Positions 33,647 through 43,654 of a DNA stretch of 64,000 bases are shown here, piece after piece. The position numbers and the translations under genes are program-made. Position 1 is the stretch's first letter. Each line of letters starts with the position of its first letter. The stretch is from positions 124,001 through 188,000 of the forward strand of contig NZ_RKLV01000005.1 in assembly GCF_026242195.1 (NCBI RefSeq), in the 5' to 3' direction. Under the pieces are notes generated by a model. The model was not told the origin of the DNA. It searched no databases and saw only the letters and a list, made by a program, of their open reading frames with translations. Source of the DNA: Halorutilus salinus. GTDB lineage: Archaea > Halobacteriota > Halobacteria > Halobacteriales > Halorutilaceae.

Positions 33647-34705
33647 ATGACAGACCGGTTCGGTAAGTCGAAATGGATCAACCTGCCGCGGAACGTCGTC
33701 GTAGGGCACGACGTTCTCGAAGAGGTACCTGACGTCTTGGAGACGCGGCTTGGCTTTGAGCGCGCGCTCGTCGTCACGTCGCCGACCACACGTAACGTCG
33801 CGGGTGACGAGGTTACGGCGCACGTTGAGGACGCCGGACTCGTCGTAGAGACCGTCGTGGTCGAGAAGGCGGGGTTCGAAGCAGTCGAAAGAACGACCTC
33901 GGTCGCGCGGGAGTTCGAAGCAGACGTTCTTCTCGGTGTCGGCGGCGGCGTTCCTATCGATACGGCAAAGGTCTCCGCCGACGAGGTCGGCGCGCCTTAC
34001 GTCAGCGTACCCACCGCGGCGTCACACGACGGTATCACCTCGTCGCGCGCCTCGATCCCGGATGGGAACAGACGCCACTCCGTCGAGGCGAGCGCGCCCC
34101 TCGGCGTCGTCGCCGACACAGCGGTACTCGCCGACGCCCCCTTCCGTCTCACGGCGAGCGGATGCGCCGACATCATCTCCAACTACACCGCCGTCCTCGA
34201 CTGGCGTCTTGCTCGCCGTCTACAGAACGCCTACTACAGCAGGTACGGTGGTGCGTTGAGCGAGATGACAGCCGAGATTCTGGTCGAAAACGCCGACTCG
34301 ATACGTCCGGGGTTCGAGGAAAGCACGTGGGTAGTCGTCAAGGCGCTCGTCTCGTCGGGCGTCGCCATGTCGATCGCGGGTTCGTCACGTCCCGCGAGCG
34401 GGGGTGAGCACAAGTTCTCGCACGCACTCGACCGTATAGACGGCGACCGCGCCTTACACGGAGAGCAGTGCGGTGTGGGTTCCGTCGTCACCATGTACCT
34501 CCACGGCGGCGACTGGCGCTCTATACGCGACGCACTCGAAACCATCGGCGCTCCGACGACCGCGGACGAACTCGGCTTTTCGCGCGACGAGGTCGTCGAC
34601 GCACTCGTCCGCACCGAGGAGATACGTCCTGAGCGTTACACCGTCCTGACGGGAATAACGCGCGACGCCGCCGAGAACGCCGTCGAGGAGACGGGCGTGG
34701 TCTAA
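33647..34705 (+). CDS. egsA: sn-Glycerol-1-phosphate dehydrogenase
   Basis: 352 residues from the ATG at 33647. It reduces dihydroxyacetone phosphate to sn-glycerol-1-phosphate, which fixes archaeal lipid stereochemistry. GVGGGVPIDTAK is the NAD(P)-binding GGG motif. VPTAASHDGITSSRASI and GEHKFSHALD and LHGEQCGVGS hold the zinc ligands. Length matches the family. The frame is open from 33524, but that stretch lies antisense to UPF0179. Confidence 0.93.
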   Translation: MTDRFGKSKWINLPRNVVVGHDVLEEVPDVLETRLGFERALVVTSPTTRNVAGDEVTAHVEDAGLVVETVVVEKAGFEAVERTTSVAREFEADVLLGVGGGVPIDTAKVSADEVGAPYVSVPTAASHDGITSSRASIPDGNRRHSVEASAPLGVVADTAVLADAPFRLTASGCADIISNYTAVLDWRLARRLQNAYYSRYGGALSEMTAEILVENADSIRPGFEESTWVVVKALVSSGVAMSIAGSSRPASGGEHKFSHALDRIDGDRALHGEQCGVGSVVTMYLHGGDWRSIRDALETIGAPTTADELGFSRDEVVDALVRTEEIRPERYTVLTGITRDAAENAVEETGVV

Positions 34706-34717
34706 CCTAACTGACCA

Positions 34718-37700
34718 TCAGACGAGACGGAAGTGATCCTTCTCAGGCTCTATAAGCTCGCCGCGTCTCCGTAACGAGTCGATCTCGTCACGCGTCTTCT
34801 CCGGACTCATGTCGTGCTCCTCCGCGAAGGCTACTATCTCGTCCATCGGGGCTTTGTCGCCGTCGTTCTTATCGCAGACGGTGCTGATTATCTCCTTGAT
34901 ACCCTTGATACGGTCGCGCTGTGTCTGCGACGTACCCGACTCGATAACGTCGATATCGAACTCACCCGTCTCGGGGTCGCGCCCGACCTGATCGAGCGAC
35001 GCCGTCGTAACGTCGATAGCGCGTTCGGCGTCCTCCATCTCGACCTTGTCGCTTATACGGACGCGCGCGCTCGACTCGGCGAGACGTACGAGGGCTTCGA
35101 GCTTACGCGCTGTCACGGGCACGGCGTCGCCGTCGCTTCCCTGAGCGCGGAGGTCGACGTAGAACTCCTTTATGCGCTCGCGCGCCTCGTCGGTCATCCT
35201 CGGGTTACATTCGCGCCGTGCGTACGCCACGTACTTACGTAACGTCTCAGGCTCTATCTCGGGATCTATGCTCTCCTGCTCCTCCTCGGCGTCCTCACCC
35301 GAAGCCGCGACCTCGCCCGCGTAGTTGCTCTGTAGTATATGGCTCGCTATGTCGGCGTCCTCCTCCTCATCGATGCTGTCCGTCACGGTGAAGATCAGGT
35401 CGAAACGCGAGATAAGCGCGGGTTCGAGATCTATCTGCTCCGCTATGCCCTCGTACTGGTCGAACCTGCCGTACTTCGGATTCGCGGCACCGAGGAGCGA
35501 GCACCGTGACTTGAGCGTCGCGTTTATGCCCGCCTTGGCGATAGAGACCTGCTGTTGCTCCAACGCCTCGTGGAGGGCGCTACGGTCATTCTGATCCATC
35601 TTGTCGACCTCATCGACGCACGCTATACCCTTGTCGGCGAGGACGAGAGCGCCGGCTTCGAGCGTCCATTTTCCGTCGCCGAAGTCGTCCTGCACAGCCG
35701 CGGCGGTGTTGTGGGTCACGACGCCGTTCGCCACGAAGTTATGTGTCTCCGGAACCGTTAGGTCGAACACCTCCTTACGTCCCGACGGTTCGGAACGTAC
35801 GACGCGGCTCCACCGTATCGGCGCTTCAACGGCTTCCGCAACCGAAGGTTCGGTGTCGCCGAGTTCGATGTCCTTCGGTATCTTCTCTGCGCGTCCGCGT
35901 CCGGGGTTGCTCCCACGTGAGACGTACCTATGGTGCGCGCTTGAAGACGGTTCTGTCGACGCGAGCAGTCCGCCGACAGGAACTGTCTCGCCCTTTCTCG
36001 CGGAACCGGCTATCCCTTCCAACGCCTCTGACTTCTCCGCGACCGCGAACCCCACGCGCTCGGCGAACTCGTCGATGTCGCGTCCGTACATCTCGATATG
36101 GTGCTGGATGCTCGTCGTCTCCACCGTCCGTCCGTCCTCTGTCTCGTACTCTCCCCGTCTGTCCCGTTCGCGTCTCTTGGCGTGTACCCCATAGGTTTCC
36201 AGCATCGCCTGTACCTGCCGGGCGAGTTCTTCGCTTACCGTACAGAGATGGATACAAGAACCGCCGTCGTCGCGCGCCGAGACGGAGCCGTCGGCGTCGT
36301 ATAGACCGCGTAGGAAACCGTTGGCATGCTCGGCGATAGTGAGACGGTCGTCGAGGGCAAGTTCGTTCTTGGGCGTCCGCATACCGACGCCGTGGAACAG
36401 CTTGGCGACGGTGTACGAACCGAGACGGACGCACGGAACCCTCCCTTCCTGACGTTCTATCTCGACCTCCTTACCGAACTTCTCCTCGGTTATCCGGACA
36501 GCTTCGCGTAGAACAGACTCATCGCCGTTGGAGATACGGATGTCGCCCCGGTTCTCGCCTCTGCGCGAAACCGAGATGTTGCCGTCCCCGAAGACGAGAC
36601 CGATGAGGTACATCAGATCTTCATCAAATTCGTCAGGGATTTGGAACTCATGCCCGTGCCGCAGTGTGACCGACTCGGTTTCGAGTTCAGTTAGGGATAC
36701 GTCGACGGCGTCAAGCACGCGCCGTAGCTTCGGATACGGTACATGCCTGTTCCTGAGGGTACCGTAGACAAACGCCTCGGTCAGGTCAAGCGCCTCGGCG
36801 GCGTCGCGTAACGTTCCGTACTCGTCCTTGAGCGCCGCAACGAGACGGTCGACGGATCCGTCGCCGAGCTTGAGGCGCTCGTTCTCGAAGTCGACGAACC
36901 CCACGGGCGACGGTGCCGTACGTTCCACCGAGATGTACTTGGGGGAACCGACGTGGTCGCCCTCCTCCACGTCGGCTATCTCCTTCCATTCGAGACCGTC
37001 GGTTCCGCAGGTCAGAACCGGCGTGTTCGTCGACGCTTCGACCGTCTTACCGCGCTCCGTCTCTATCTCGTGACAGTCGCGTTCGGGCATACGCCAGACC
37101 TTCGACGCGTCTTTGAGCGTAGTCCGACGGTTCCGATGGTCGTACGTGTAGGCTTCCAAGTCAGCGTCTGTCGCCGTCTCCGTTTCGACGGCTTCGGGTA
37201 TCTTCGGCTCCACAATATCGCGTATCCTTCTGAACCCATCGCGCGTGTGTACGAGTGTGTCGCCCGCGACACAGAGACCCGCGGATGTCGCGCCCTTGCC
37301 GCTCGTGTAGATGCCACGCGGCGCTATCTTCTGGGCGTACTGAAGAAGCTGGGAGTTATGAGAGAATATCCCCTCGCTCACGTAGCTGTGAGTGCCTTCG
37401 ACTTCAAGATCGTAGACGTGGTCGTAGTCGGGTTCGACGGTTTCGATCGACTCGATTTTCTCCCAACGTACGTCTTCGTCGACAAGCCTCCGGAGACCGC
37501 GTACGTCCTCCGCGACGGACATCCCCTCGTCGAGATTACCGAGCACGTTCTCCTTTGCGTCTCCGACAACACCGCCGTCAGGCAGTACGTCATTTCGTTC
37601 GTAGTAGCTAACCGCTGTCTGTGTGACATCGGTAGAAGAGGCGAGTGCCCGTTGCGACATACCGAGTTCTTCGCGCGCTTCTTGTAGCTCTTTCCAGCCG

Positions 37701-39910
37701 CCTTCCTCAACCTTCTCACGCGTCGCACGTAGTTCGTCCAGTCTGTCCTCGAAGGCATCCACCACTCTGCGTAGGGAGTCTCTGCTTGGGTTACGGTCGC
37801 CCCTCTCGTAATGTTGGTACGTTGCTCTGGGTAAGCCACATTCGGACTGGGTGAGAACGAGCGAGCTTCTTACACGTCTGAGTTCGTCGCCTACACCGGG
37901 TACTATGTCCGTGTTCGTGTTTTCTGTGATCCCCTCGAAACCCTCCGCACGTTCTGACTTACGTTCCGTAACAAAGCCTATATCTTCAGTATATCTGACG
38001 AAGTCCTTACCGCTCACCCTGAGCCTGTAGCTACCGTTGTCCCTGCTGTTGAGGCTCGAATCAACCCTGAATGAGAGCAGGAGCGAGCGCACGTCTTCAA
38101 GAAGCTCTCGGCTCATAGATGCGACGCCTATCTCGCGCTCTTTGCGCGACACGGTAGCCTCGCCCTCGAAGTAAGCCCGCAGAAAGCCCTTTCTTATCCC
38201 TGAACCGGCTCTCTGTATAGCCTCCGGAACCGACTGTTCCGCGGACTGCCGTAGTATGTCAGGCTCAAGCTCACTCAGGAACGTGACGAACTCGCTTGAA
38301 CAGCATACCACCTCACGCGCACCCTTTCTATCGTGCGGCTCTCTTTCGAAGTAGTTCAGACCGAGACCGTCGAACGCCGACCTAACGTCTTCAATTACCT
38401 CACGGTCGTTGTTCGTCAGCGAGACGTAACCCGTGTTGTTGTCTCTGAGTTCGACGTAGCCTTCACCTACCACGTAGCCTACGAGACGCGCGAGGTGTGG
38501 CGTCCACTCGTCGGGAAGTTCGAGCCTGACAGCGTTGTTAGCCTCGGAGTTACGGTAGCCTACATCAATCCGGTCGCTACCGTCAACGGGTACCATCTCC
38601 GGGGTCGCTACGAACTCTCCTTCGTGTAACCGCTCGGCTTCTTTAGCCTCAAAACCCGTACCCGAACGGACGAAGAGAGGATGCGACGGAGTTACTTCGA
38701 GTTCCCGTCCTCTCGACGTACGGATACGGTACATACGGTCAGGTGCGTCGCGTTTCCAGACCTTGCCAGCCCTTGCTGTTCCCACCGAACCGTCGTCGTT
38801 GAGTGACGGAACTTCGAAGTCGGCCTCGTCGTAAACACCGTCGTCTACGGGCTTCGGTTCGTCAAGGTTCCGTTCGACGAGGCGGCGTATGGGTACGCGT
38901 CTTCCATCGGCGAGCGTGACCCGTGTGTCCCCGGAGACACATTTACCCGTACCCGGATCCCCGACGAGGAGTATATGCATGTCGCCGCGTATACGCGTCC
39001 CGTCGGGGAGGTTCTTCGTAACCCCCGCGAAAAGCTGGAGTATCATGGCGAGCTTCTCCTTCTCGTAGCCGTATATAGAGGGCGCGAAAGACTCGCGTAT
39101 GTTCTCGTACAGGTTCGGCGAGTTGGCTATCTCGCGTATAGCCTCAACGTCCTCCTCCGTAATCTCGAAGTCCTCGAAGTCCTGATCCTCTATCTCTACA
39201 TTGTTGCCCTCTATGAAAACCTCGAACGTCGTGGAGCCATCGTCGGGTGTCGCGCGTAGTACACCCGTCGCTGTCACGCGGTCGCCCGGCGATACCTCAC
39301 CCGTTACATCGCCCTCGATGTTGACATCTATCTTCTGGGGCGTCTGACCGCCGCGTAGACCTTCGGGCGACTCCTGAACCCTGAGCTTCTGTGCGTCGAC
39401 GAAGTCGCTCTGGTCTTCGAGAAGTCGGAAGGGTCCTTGGCGTTCACAGCCTCTGCACTCGTGCGGATCCGAGAACTCCTGCCCCGTCTGTTCTACGGTC
39501 GTGAGCGTCCCGCAACGTTGGCACTCGAAGGCGGCTTCGAGAACCTTGGGACGTACCTCGGTCGCCTTACGTACGATACCTTCGACGGCGATTATCTTGT
39601 TTACGTCGTCCGAACGTATCGAACGTATGCCCGTCTTGGGGTAGAAGCCTGAGAAACGGACGCGCGCGGATTCGAGCGAGACGTCGGCGGCGATATCGAA
39701 GTCACCGAGGGCGTTCTCGGCGGCGCGTACGGTCTCGTCGGGATGTAGCACGAGGTCGTCGGCGAGGTCAGGGTCGTACGTCTCAACGTCGGCGTAGTCG
39801 ACGGAGAGCGACGTCTTCTCGCCCTGCGCGATCTTTCCTATATCGTTCTTGTAGTAACGCCGGTAGAACTCCTCCCACCTTTCCTTTGCTTCGACGTTTT
39901 CCGTAGCCAT
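34718..39910 (-). CDS. mcm: Replicative helicase MCM with two inteins
   Basis: 1730 residues; removing two inteins (529 and 522 residues) leaves 679, the normal haloarchaeal MCM length. The extein shows the N-terminal zinc-finger region (FECQRCG ... HECRGCE), Walker A GDPGTGK-S split by intein 1, Walker B IACVDEVDKM, the SRFDL arginine finger and a C-terminal winged helix. It unwinds DNA at the replication fork as a hexamer. Only 27 extein residues separate the inteins (853-879). The SPFH gene ends 35 bases upstream on the same strand. Confidence 0.95.
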   Translation of the reverse strand: MATENVEAKERWEEFYRRYYKNDIGKIAQGEKTSLSVDYADVETYDPDLADDLVLHPDETVRAAENALGDFDIAADVSLESARVRFSGFYPKTGIRSIRSDDVNKIIAVEGIVRKATEVRPKVLEAAFECQRCGTLTTVEQTGQEFSDPHECRGCERQGPFRLLEDQSDFVDAQKLRVQESPEGLRGGQTPQKIDVNIEGDVTGEVSPGDRVTATGVLRATPDDGSTTFEVFIEGNNVEIEDQDFEDFEITEEDVEAIREIANSPNLYENIRESFAPSIYGYEKEKLAMILQLFAGVTKNLPDGTRIRGDMHILLVGDPGTGKCVSGDTRVTLADGRRVPIRRLVERNLDEPKPVDDGVYDEADFEVPSLNDDGSVGTARAGKVWKRDAPDRMYRIRTSRGRELEVTPSHPLFVRSGTGFEAKEAERLHEGEFVATPEMVPVDGSDRIDVGYRNSEANNAVRLELPDEWTPHLARLVGYVVGEGYVELRDNNTGYVSLTNNDREVIEDVRSAFDGLGLNYFEREPHDRKGAREVVCCSSEFVTFLSELEPDILRQSAEQSVPEAIQRAGSGIRKGFLRAYFEGEATVSRKEREIGVASMSRELLEDVRSLLLSFRVDSSLNSRDNGSYRLRVSGKDFVRYTEDIGFVTERKSERAEGFEGITENTNTDIVPGVGDELRRVRSSLVLTQSECGLPRATYQHYERGDRNPSRDSLRRVVDAFEDRLDELRATREKVEEGGWKELQEAREELGMSQRALASSTDVTQTAVSYYERNDVLPDGGVVGDAKENVLGNLDEGMSVAEDVRGLRRLVDEDVRWEKIESIETVEPDYDHVYDLEVEGTHSYVSEGIFSHNSQLLQYAQKIAPRGIYTSGKGATSAGLCVAGDTLVHTRDGFRRIRDIVEPKIPEAVETETATDADLEAYTYDHRNRRTTLKDASKVWRMPERDCHEIETERGKTVEASTNTPVLTCGTDGLEWKEIADVEEGDHVGSPKYISVERTAPSPVGFVDFENERLKLGDGSVDRLVAALKDEYGTLRDAAEALDLTEAFVYGTLRNRHVPYPKLRRVLDAVDVSLTELETESVTLRHGHEFQIPDEFDEDLMYLIGLVFGDGNISVSRRGENRGDIRISNGDESVLREAVRITEEKFGKEVEIERQEGRVPCVRLGSYTVAKLFHGVGMRTPKNELALDDRLTIAEHANGFLRGLYDADGSVSARDDGGSCIHLCTVSEELARQVQAMLETYGVHAKRRERDRRGEYETEDGRTVETTSIQHHIEMYGRDIDEFAERVGFAVAEKSEALEGIAGSARKGETVPVGGLLASTEPSSSAHHRYVSRGSNPGRGRAEKIPKDIELGDTEPSVAEAVEAPIRWSRVVRSEPSGRKEVFDLTVPETHNFVANGVVTHNTAAAVQDDFGDGKWTLEAGALVLADKGIACVDEVDKMDQNDRSALHEALEQQQVSIAKAGINATLKSRCSLLGAANPKYGRFDQYEGIAEQIDLEPALISRFDLIFTVTDSIDEEEDADIASHILQSNYAGEVAASGEDAEEEQESIDPEIEPETLRKYVAYARRECNPRMTDEARERIKEFYVDLRAQGSDGDAVPVTARKLEALVRLAESSARVRISDKVEMEDAERAIDVTTASLDQVGRDPETGEFDIDVIESGTSQTQRDRIKGIKEIISTVCDKNDGDKAPMDEIVAFAEEHDMSPEKTRDEIDSLRRRGELIEPEKDHFRLV
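35708..37273 (-). other. MCM intein 2
   Basis: Residues 880-1401, 522 residues. It begins CVAGDTLVH after GATSAGL and ends VVTHN before Thr1402. LAGLIDADG motifs are LIGLVFGDG and FLRGLYDADG, both with the catalytic Asp, so the homing endonuclease may be active. An extra helix-turn-helix-like segment (LRDAAEALDLTEAFVYGTLR) sits before the endonuclease. C-terminal block F is KEVFDLTVPETHNFVANG. Confidence 0.93.
37355..38941 (-). other. MCM intein 1 (in Walker A)
   Basis: Residues 324-852 of the precursor, 529 residues. It begins with Cys (CVSGDTRV) directly after GDPGTGK and ends SHN before Ser853, so splicing restores GDPGTGKS. Block B is TPSHPLF. The LAGLIDADG motifs are LVGYVVGEG and FLRAYFEGE, with Glu at both metal positions where Asp is usual. 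Between endonuclease and C-terminal blocks lie two XRE-like helix-turn-helix stretches (SLVLTQSECGLPRATYQHYE and LGMSQRALASSTDVTQTAVS). Confidence 0.93.
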
Positions 39911-39945
39911 CGGGTACGCGGGCTACGGACGACGGCTGTAAAAAC

Positions 39946-41142
39946 TTAGCTATCGTCCTCGTTGGTATCCGCTTCGAAGCCGCCCTTCGTCTCTTCGGGG
40001 TTGAAGTTCTCCTTCGTCTCCTCCGGATTGAAGTCGTCGTCCATCTCCTCCACGACCTCGTCGGGGTCGCGTATGTCGGTCGGATCCGCGCCCTCCTTGA
40101 CCGCCTGCGCGCGCTCCTCCATCTTCTCGACATCCATCTCCGCCTCCTCGTCTATCTGCCCGATAATCTCCTCTATGTCGTCGAGACCGATTAGCTCGCG
40201 CGTCTCGTCGTCGAAGTCGAGCGAGTCGAGCGTCATCTCGCCGTCGTCGATCGACGCGTCTCCGCCGGTCAGATGCTTCCCGTACCGTGAGACGAGCGAG
40301 GTTAGCTCCTGCGGCAGTACGAAGGTGTTCGACTCGCCCTCGCCCACCTTTTCGAGCGTCTCCATGCCTTTCTCGATGACGGCGCGTTCGCCCATCGACT
40401 CCGCCGACTTCGCACGCAGGACGGTCGAGATTGCGTCACCCTGCGCTTCGAGAATCTGGCTCTGCTTCTCACCCTGCGCGCGTATGATGTTCGCCTGCTT
40501 GTCACCCTCCGCTTGTTCGACCGCGGAGCGGCGTTCTCCCTGCGCTTCAAGGATCATCGCACGGCGCCGGCGCTCGGCGCTCGTCTGCTGTTCCATCGCG
40601 TCCTGAACGTCGGCGCTCGGCTTTACCTCACGTACCTCGACCGACTCGACACGTATACCCCACGCGTCGGTCGCCTCGTCGAGTTCCTGACGTATCTGTG
40701 CGTTTATCTGCTGTCTCTTGTTGAGCGTGTCGTCTAGCTCCATGTCGCCTATAACCGAACGGAGCGTCGTCTGAGCGAGGTTGGAGACGGCGTTACGGTA
40801 GTTGTCGACCTCAAGAAACGCCTTCTTGGCGTCCATCACCTTCATGTAGACGACGGCGTCGCACGTAACGGGCGAGTTGTCGCGCGTAATCGCCTCCTGA
40901 CGCGGTACGTCGACCGTCTGCGTACGCATGTCGAACGTGTACGTGTTGTTGACGAACGGCGGCACGAAGTTTATACCGGGGTTGAGGAGACGCCGGTACT
41001 CGCCGAAGACCGTGAGTGCGCGTTTCTCATACGCCTGTACGATCTCGACCGACTGCCACAGCCCTATCAGTACCAGAGCAAGACCGATTAGAACGACGCT
41101 GTTCGGTACCAGCGGCACCACCTGTAAGCTGTATGCTAACAT
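39946..41142 (-). CDS. SPFH/band-7 membrane protein (stomatin-like)
   Basis: 398 residues. One N-terminal membrane segment (about 8-30) is followed by the SPFH domain (ALTVFGEYRRLLNPGINFVPPFVN ... VPRQEAITRDNSPVTCDAVV). A long Glu/Ala/Gln-rich coiled coil (about 185-260) comes next, then an acidic tail with a duplicated FNPEETK motif. Stomatin-type proteins form ring scaffolds on membranes. The partner NfeD gene lies 23 bases upstream, the usual operon. Confidence 0.9.
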   Translation of the reverse strand: MLAYSLQVVPLVPNSVVLIGLALVLIGLWQSVEIVQAYEKRALTVFGEYRRLLNPGINFVPPFVNNTYTFDMRTQTVDVPRQEAITRDNSPVTCDAVVYMKVMDAKKAFLEVDNYRNAVSNLAQTTLRSVIGDMELDDTLNKRQQINAQIRQELDEATDAWGIRVESVEVREVKPSADVQDAMEQQTSAERRRRAMILEAQGERRSAVEQAEGDKQANIIRAQGEKQSQILEAQGDAISTVLRAKSAESMGERAVIEKGMETLEKVGEGESNTFVLPQELTSLVSRYGKHLTGGDASIDDGEMTLDSLDFDDETRELIGLDDIEEIIGQIDEEAEMDVEKMEERAQAVKEGADPTDIRDPDEVVEEMDDDFNPEETKENFNPEETKGGFEADTNEDDS

Positions 41143-41165
41143 GTACCGACGTTAGGACGCACGCG

Positions 41166-41684
41166 TTATCTATCTGCCGGTGACTTCTCGTCGCCGCCTT
41201 CGTCGTCCGAAACGGATTCGACCTGCACGACGTTTCCTCCGCCGGGGTCGACGACACGGACGCGTTCGCCCTCGGGTATCTCGTCCCCCGTCGCCGAACG
41301 TGCCATGAAGAAAGGGTCGAAGCCGCCTGAGTCGAGCTTTACCTCGCCCTCCTGCGACGTTACCGTCTGTTCGACGACACCCGTTTCGCCACGGAGCGAC
41401 TCCGCGCCGCTCGTCTGTTCGCCGCGGTCGCCGTAGAAGTCGAACCTCTTGAACCCCGCGAACGCGATCGTTCCGTAGACGCCCGTGAGCACGGTAAGCG
41501 GCAGGAGTCCGTCGAAGCCGAACACCTGTCCGGTTACGCCCGCTACCATGACGCCGACACCGAGAACCATCAGGGTTCCTCCGGGTACGAGAGCCTCGCC
41601 CATCAGGAGGAACAGACCGACGAACGCGAAGATGAGCGATAGCTCGGTTCCGGACAGGAACGTCTCGAAGAGTCCTTCGACCAT
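41166..41684 (-). CDS. NfeD family membrane protein
   Basis: 172 residues. Three hydrophobic helices (about 15-35, 37-52 and 60-77) are followed by an OB-fold domain (LRGETGVVEQTVTSQEGEVKLDSG ... VVQVESV). This is the short NfeD form without the ClpP-like protease domain. NfeD and SPFH proteins act together in membrane organisation or quality control. The SPFH gene starts 23 bases downstream. Confidence 0.88.
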   Translation of the reverse strand: MVEGLFETFLSGTELSLIFAFVGLFLLMGEALVPGGTLMVLGVGVMVAGVTGQVFGFDGLLPLTVLTGVYGTIAFAGFKRFDFYGDRGEQTSGAESLRGETGVVEQTVTSQEGEVKLDSGGFDPFFMARSATGDEIPEGERVRVVDPGGGNVVQVESVSDDEGGDEKSPADR

Positions 41685-41726
41685 TAACGGAGGTTGTCGG
41701 GCGACGGTAAAAAACCTGCTACGTCC

Positions 41727-42260
41727 TCAGTCCACAAGACCCGCGTCGTCCTTGACCACCACGTCGGCGGGGCACGGTAGCTTGGTGTAGGCGCGTCGGA
41801 GGGAGTCCTTCGCTGTCTCGAACTCCTCGATCCCCTCGGAGACGCGCGTAGTGAATATCTTCTGTCCGTTGTCGACGCGTGCCGCGGTTCCGACGGGCTT
41901 ACCGAACGACTGACGCATACCGTCGGAGACACGATCCGCACCCGCACCCGTCGCCTGCTTGTTCTCACGTATGACGTGGTGGGGATGGACACGTAGCTTC
42001 ATCTTGTAGTTCTCCTCACCGACCTGCTTTATCATGTTGCTGTTGGCGGCGACACGTGCGGATTCGAGAGCCGAGTGGCGTATCTGGCACGCCTCGTCAG
42101 CCTTTAGTGTCACGACGACGGGGTACTCCTCGGCGTCCGCACCGAGATCGCCCATGTCGAACTGCGTTATCTTCGAGCCCGGTACACCGCTGATGTACTC
42201 GCGCCGGGTGTACGCCTTCTCGTCGATGTCCCGGTACATGCTACCCGGTTTTCTTCCCAT
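41727..42260 (-). CDS. rpl10e: 50S ribosomal protein L10e (uL16)
   Basis: 177 residues from the ATG at 42260; an ATG at 42290 would add ten residues not typical of the family. A TATA-like CTTATG lies about 30 bases upstream of 42260. The N-terminus (MYRDIDEKAYTRREYI), MKLRVHPHHVIRENKQATGAGADRVSDGMR and GKPVGTAARV are characteristic. It contacts tRNA at the A site of the large subunit. Confidence 0.95.
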   Translation of the reverse strand: MGRKPGSMYRDIDEKAYTRREYISGVPGSKITQFDMGDLGADAEEYPVVVTLKADEACQIRHSALESARVAANSNMIKQVGEENYKMKLRVHPHHVIRENKQATGAGADRVSDGMRQSFGKPVGTAARVDNGQKIFTTRVSEGIEEFETAKDSLRRAYTKLPCPADVVVKDDAGLVD

Positions 42261-42308
42261 TGTTGTCGGTGCTTGACCGTTCGCGGACATAAGCCTGACG
42301 TTACGGAG

Positions 42309-42533
42309 TTACCCGTCGGCGCGTCCGTCGAGGCTCTCGACCCACGTTTCGTGTCTGTACTCGTAGACGAGGAGACCGAGCGTGAGACGTAGAAGAACGG
42401 GTACGACCACCGCCATGAAGACGGCGAAGCCGAGATGTGACCCGAAGCCGCGTGCGAAAAGCGACAGTGACAGGACGACCGCGAAGGCGTTAAGAGCCTT
42501 CTCCGTCCTGCCGTCTGATTCGTCACGTAACAA
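42309..42533 (-). CDS. Small two-helix membrane protein
   Basis: 74 residues starting with TTG at 42533. A GCTTAAAT-like box about 28 bases upstream supports this start. Two hydrophobic segments (about 14-30 and 33-56) are followed by a charged tail. No family recognised. Confidence 0.5.
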   Translation of the reverse strand: MLRDESDGRTEKALNAFAVVLSLSLFARGFGSHLGFAVFMAVVVPVLLRLTLGLLVYEYRHETWVESLDGRADG

Positions 42534-42586
42534 GATAGCTTGTATACGCGGTGCGCAAATTTAAGCGTTTGCCCGTAAAGAAAGCT

Positions 42587-43654
42587 TTACTTCTCGGACG
42601 GGTACCATGCGAGAGGATGATCGAGTTCGAGACGTACACGCACCTCGTCGCCGACCTCGAAGCTTTCGGTGTGGTTGTGCATACAGTGAACCGTATCCCC
42701 CCCTTCGAGTTCGACCCTGTAGGTGAACGAAGGACCGTCGTACGTGCGGTGTATAATACGTCCGTCACCGTCACCGTCGGGTGCGAGCGCCTTCGCGTCG
42801 TCGGGGCGCACGAGTATATCGACCTCCGCGCCCTCGTACTCCGACGTAAGACCCTCGATGTTCGCCGTTCCAACCGTGCCGAGAGGCGTCTCCACGCCCT
42901 CGTCGGTCACAGTCCCCGGTACGAAGCTTGCGTGTCCGAGGAAGTCGGCGACGAAACGCGATTCGGGCGTCTGGAATACCTTTTCGGGGTCGCCGACCTG
43001 TTCGAGGCGTCCGTCGTTCATAACACCGACGCGGTCGCTTATTGAGAGAGCCTCCTCCTGATCGTGCGTTACGGAGACGGTCGTCACGCCAGCCTCCTTT
43101 GTTATACGCCGTACCTCCTCGCGCATACGTACACGGAGACCGACATCGAGGTTCGAGAACGGTTCGTCGAGGAGGAGAACGTCGGGTTCGGGTGCGAGCG
43201 AACGCGCGAGCGCGACGCGTTGGCGCTGTCCGCCCGAAAGCTGGTCGGGCTTCTTCGCTCTGTGTTCTTCGAGACCGACGAGTTCGAGCATCCCGTCCAC
43301 ACGGTCGTCGTCGCCGTCTTCGAGACCGAATGCGACGTTCTCCTCGACCGACATATGCGGGAAAAGCGCGAACTCCTGAAAGACGAGACCGACGTCGCGG
43401 TTCTCGGGCTTGACCGTCCGTCCACCGCCTGCGACCGAGGTACCCGCTATACGTACCTCACCCTCATCCGGCGTTTCGAGACCCGCGACGAGACGGAGCG
43501 TCGTCGTCTTCCCGCATCCGCTCGGACCGAGTAGCGTGAGAAACTCACCGTCGCGTACGCGTACCGAAAGCTCTTCGACGGCGGACTCTTCACCGTACCT
43601 CTTCGTAACGCCGTCGAGTTCGAGAACGTTCTGACGCGCCGCGGTCTTACTCAT
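42587..43654 (-). CDS. ABC transporter ATP-binding protein (PotA/FbpC type)
   Basis: 355 residues from the ATG at 43654. The Walker A is GPSGCGKTT, the Q-loop VFQEFALFPHMSV, the signature LSGGQRQRVALARSL, and the Walker B DVLLLDEPFSNLD. A C-terminal TOBE regulatory domain starts near residue 245. The class serves ferric iron, polyamine, thiamine or sulfate importers. No permease or binding protein adjoins it, so the substrate is open. The frame is open to 43768, but that part is not family-like. Confidence 0.88.
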   Translation of the reverse strand: MSKTAARQNVLELDGVTKRYGEESAVEELSVRVRDGEFLTLLGPSGCGKTTTLRLVAGLETPDEGEVRIAGTSVAGGGRTVKPENRDVGLVFQEFALFPHMSVEENVAFGLEDGDDDRVDGMLELVGLEEHRAKKPDQLSGGQRQRVALARSLAPEPDVLLLDEPFSNLDVGLRVRMREEVRRITKEAGVTTVSVTHDQEEALSISDRVGVMNDGRLEQVGDPEKVFQTPESRFVADFLGHASFVPGTVTDEGVETPLGTVGTANIEGLTSEYEGAEVDILVRPDDAKALAPDGDGDGRIIHRTYDGPSFTYRVELEGGDTVHCMHNHTESFEVGDEVRVRLELDHPLAWYPSEK

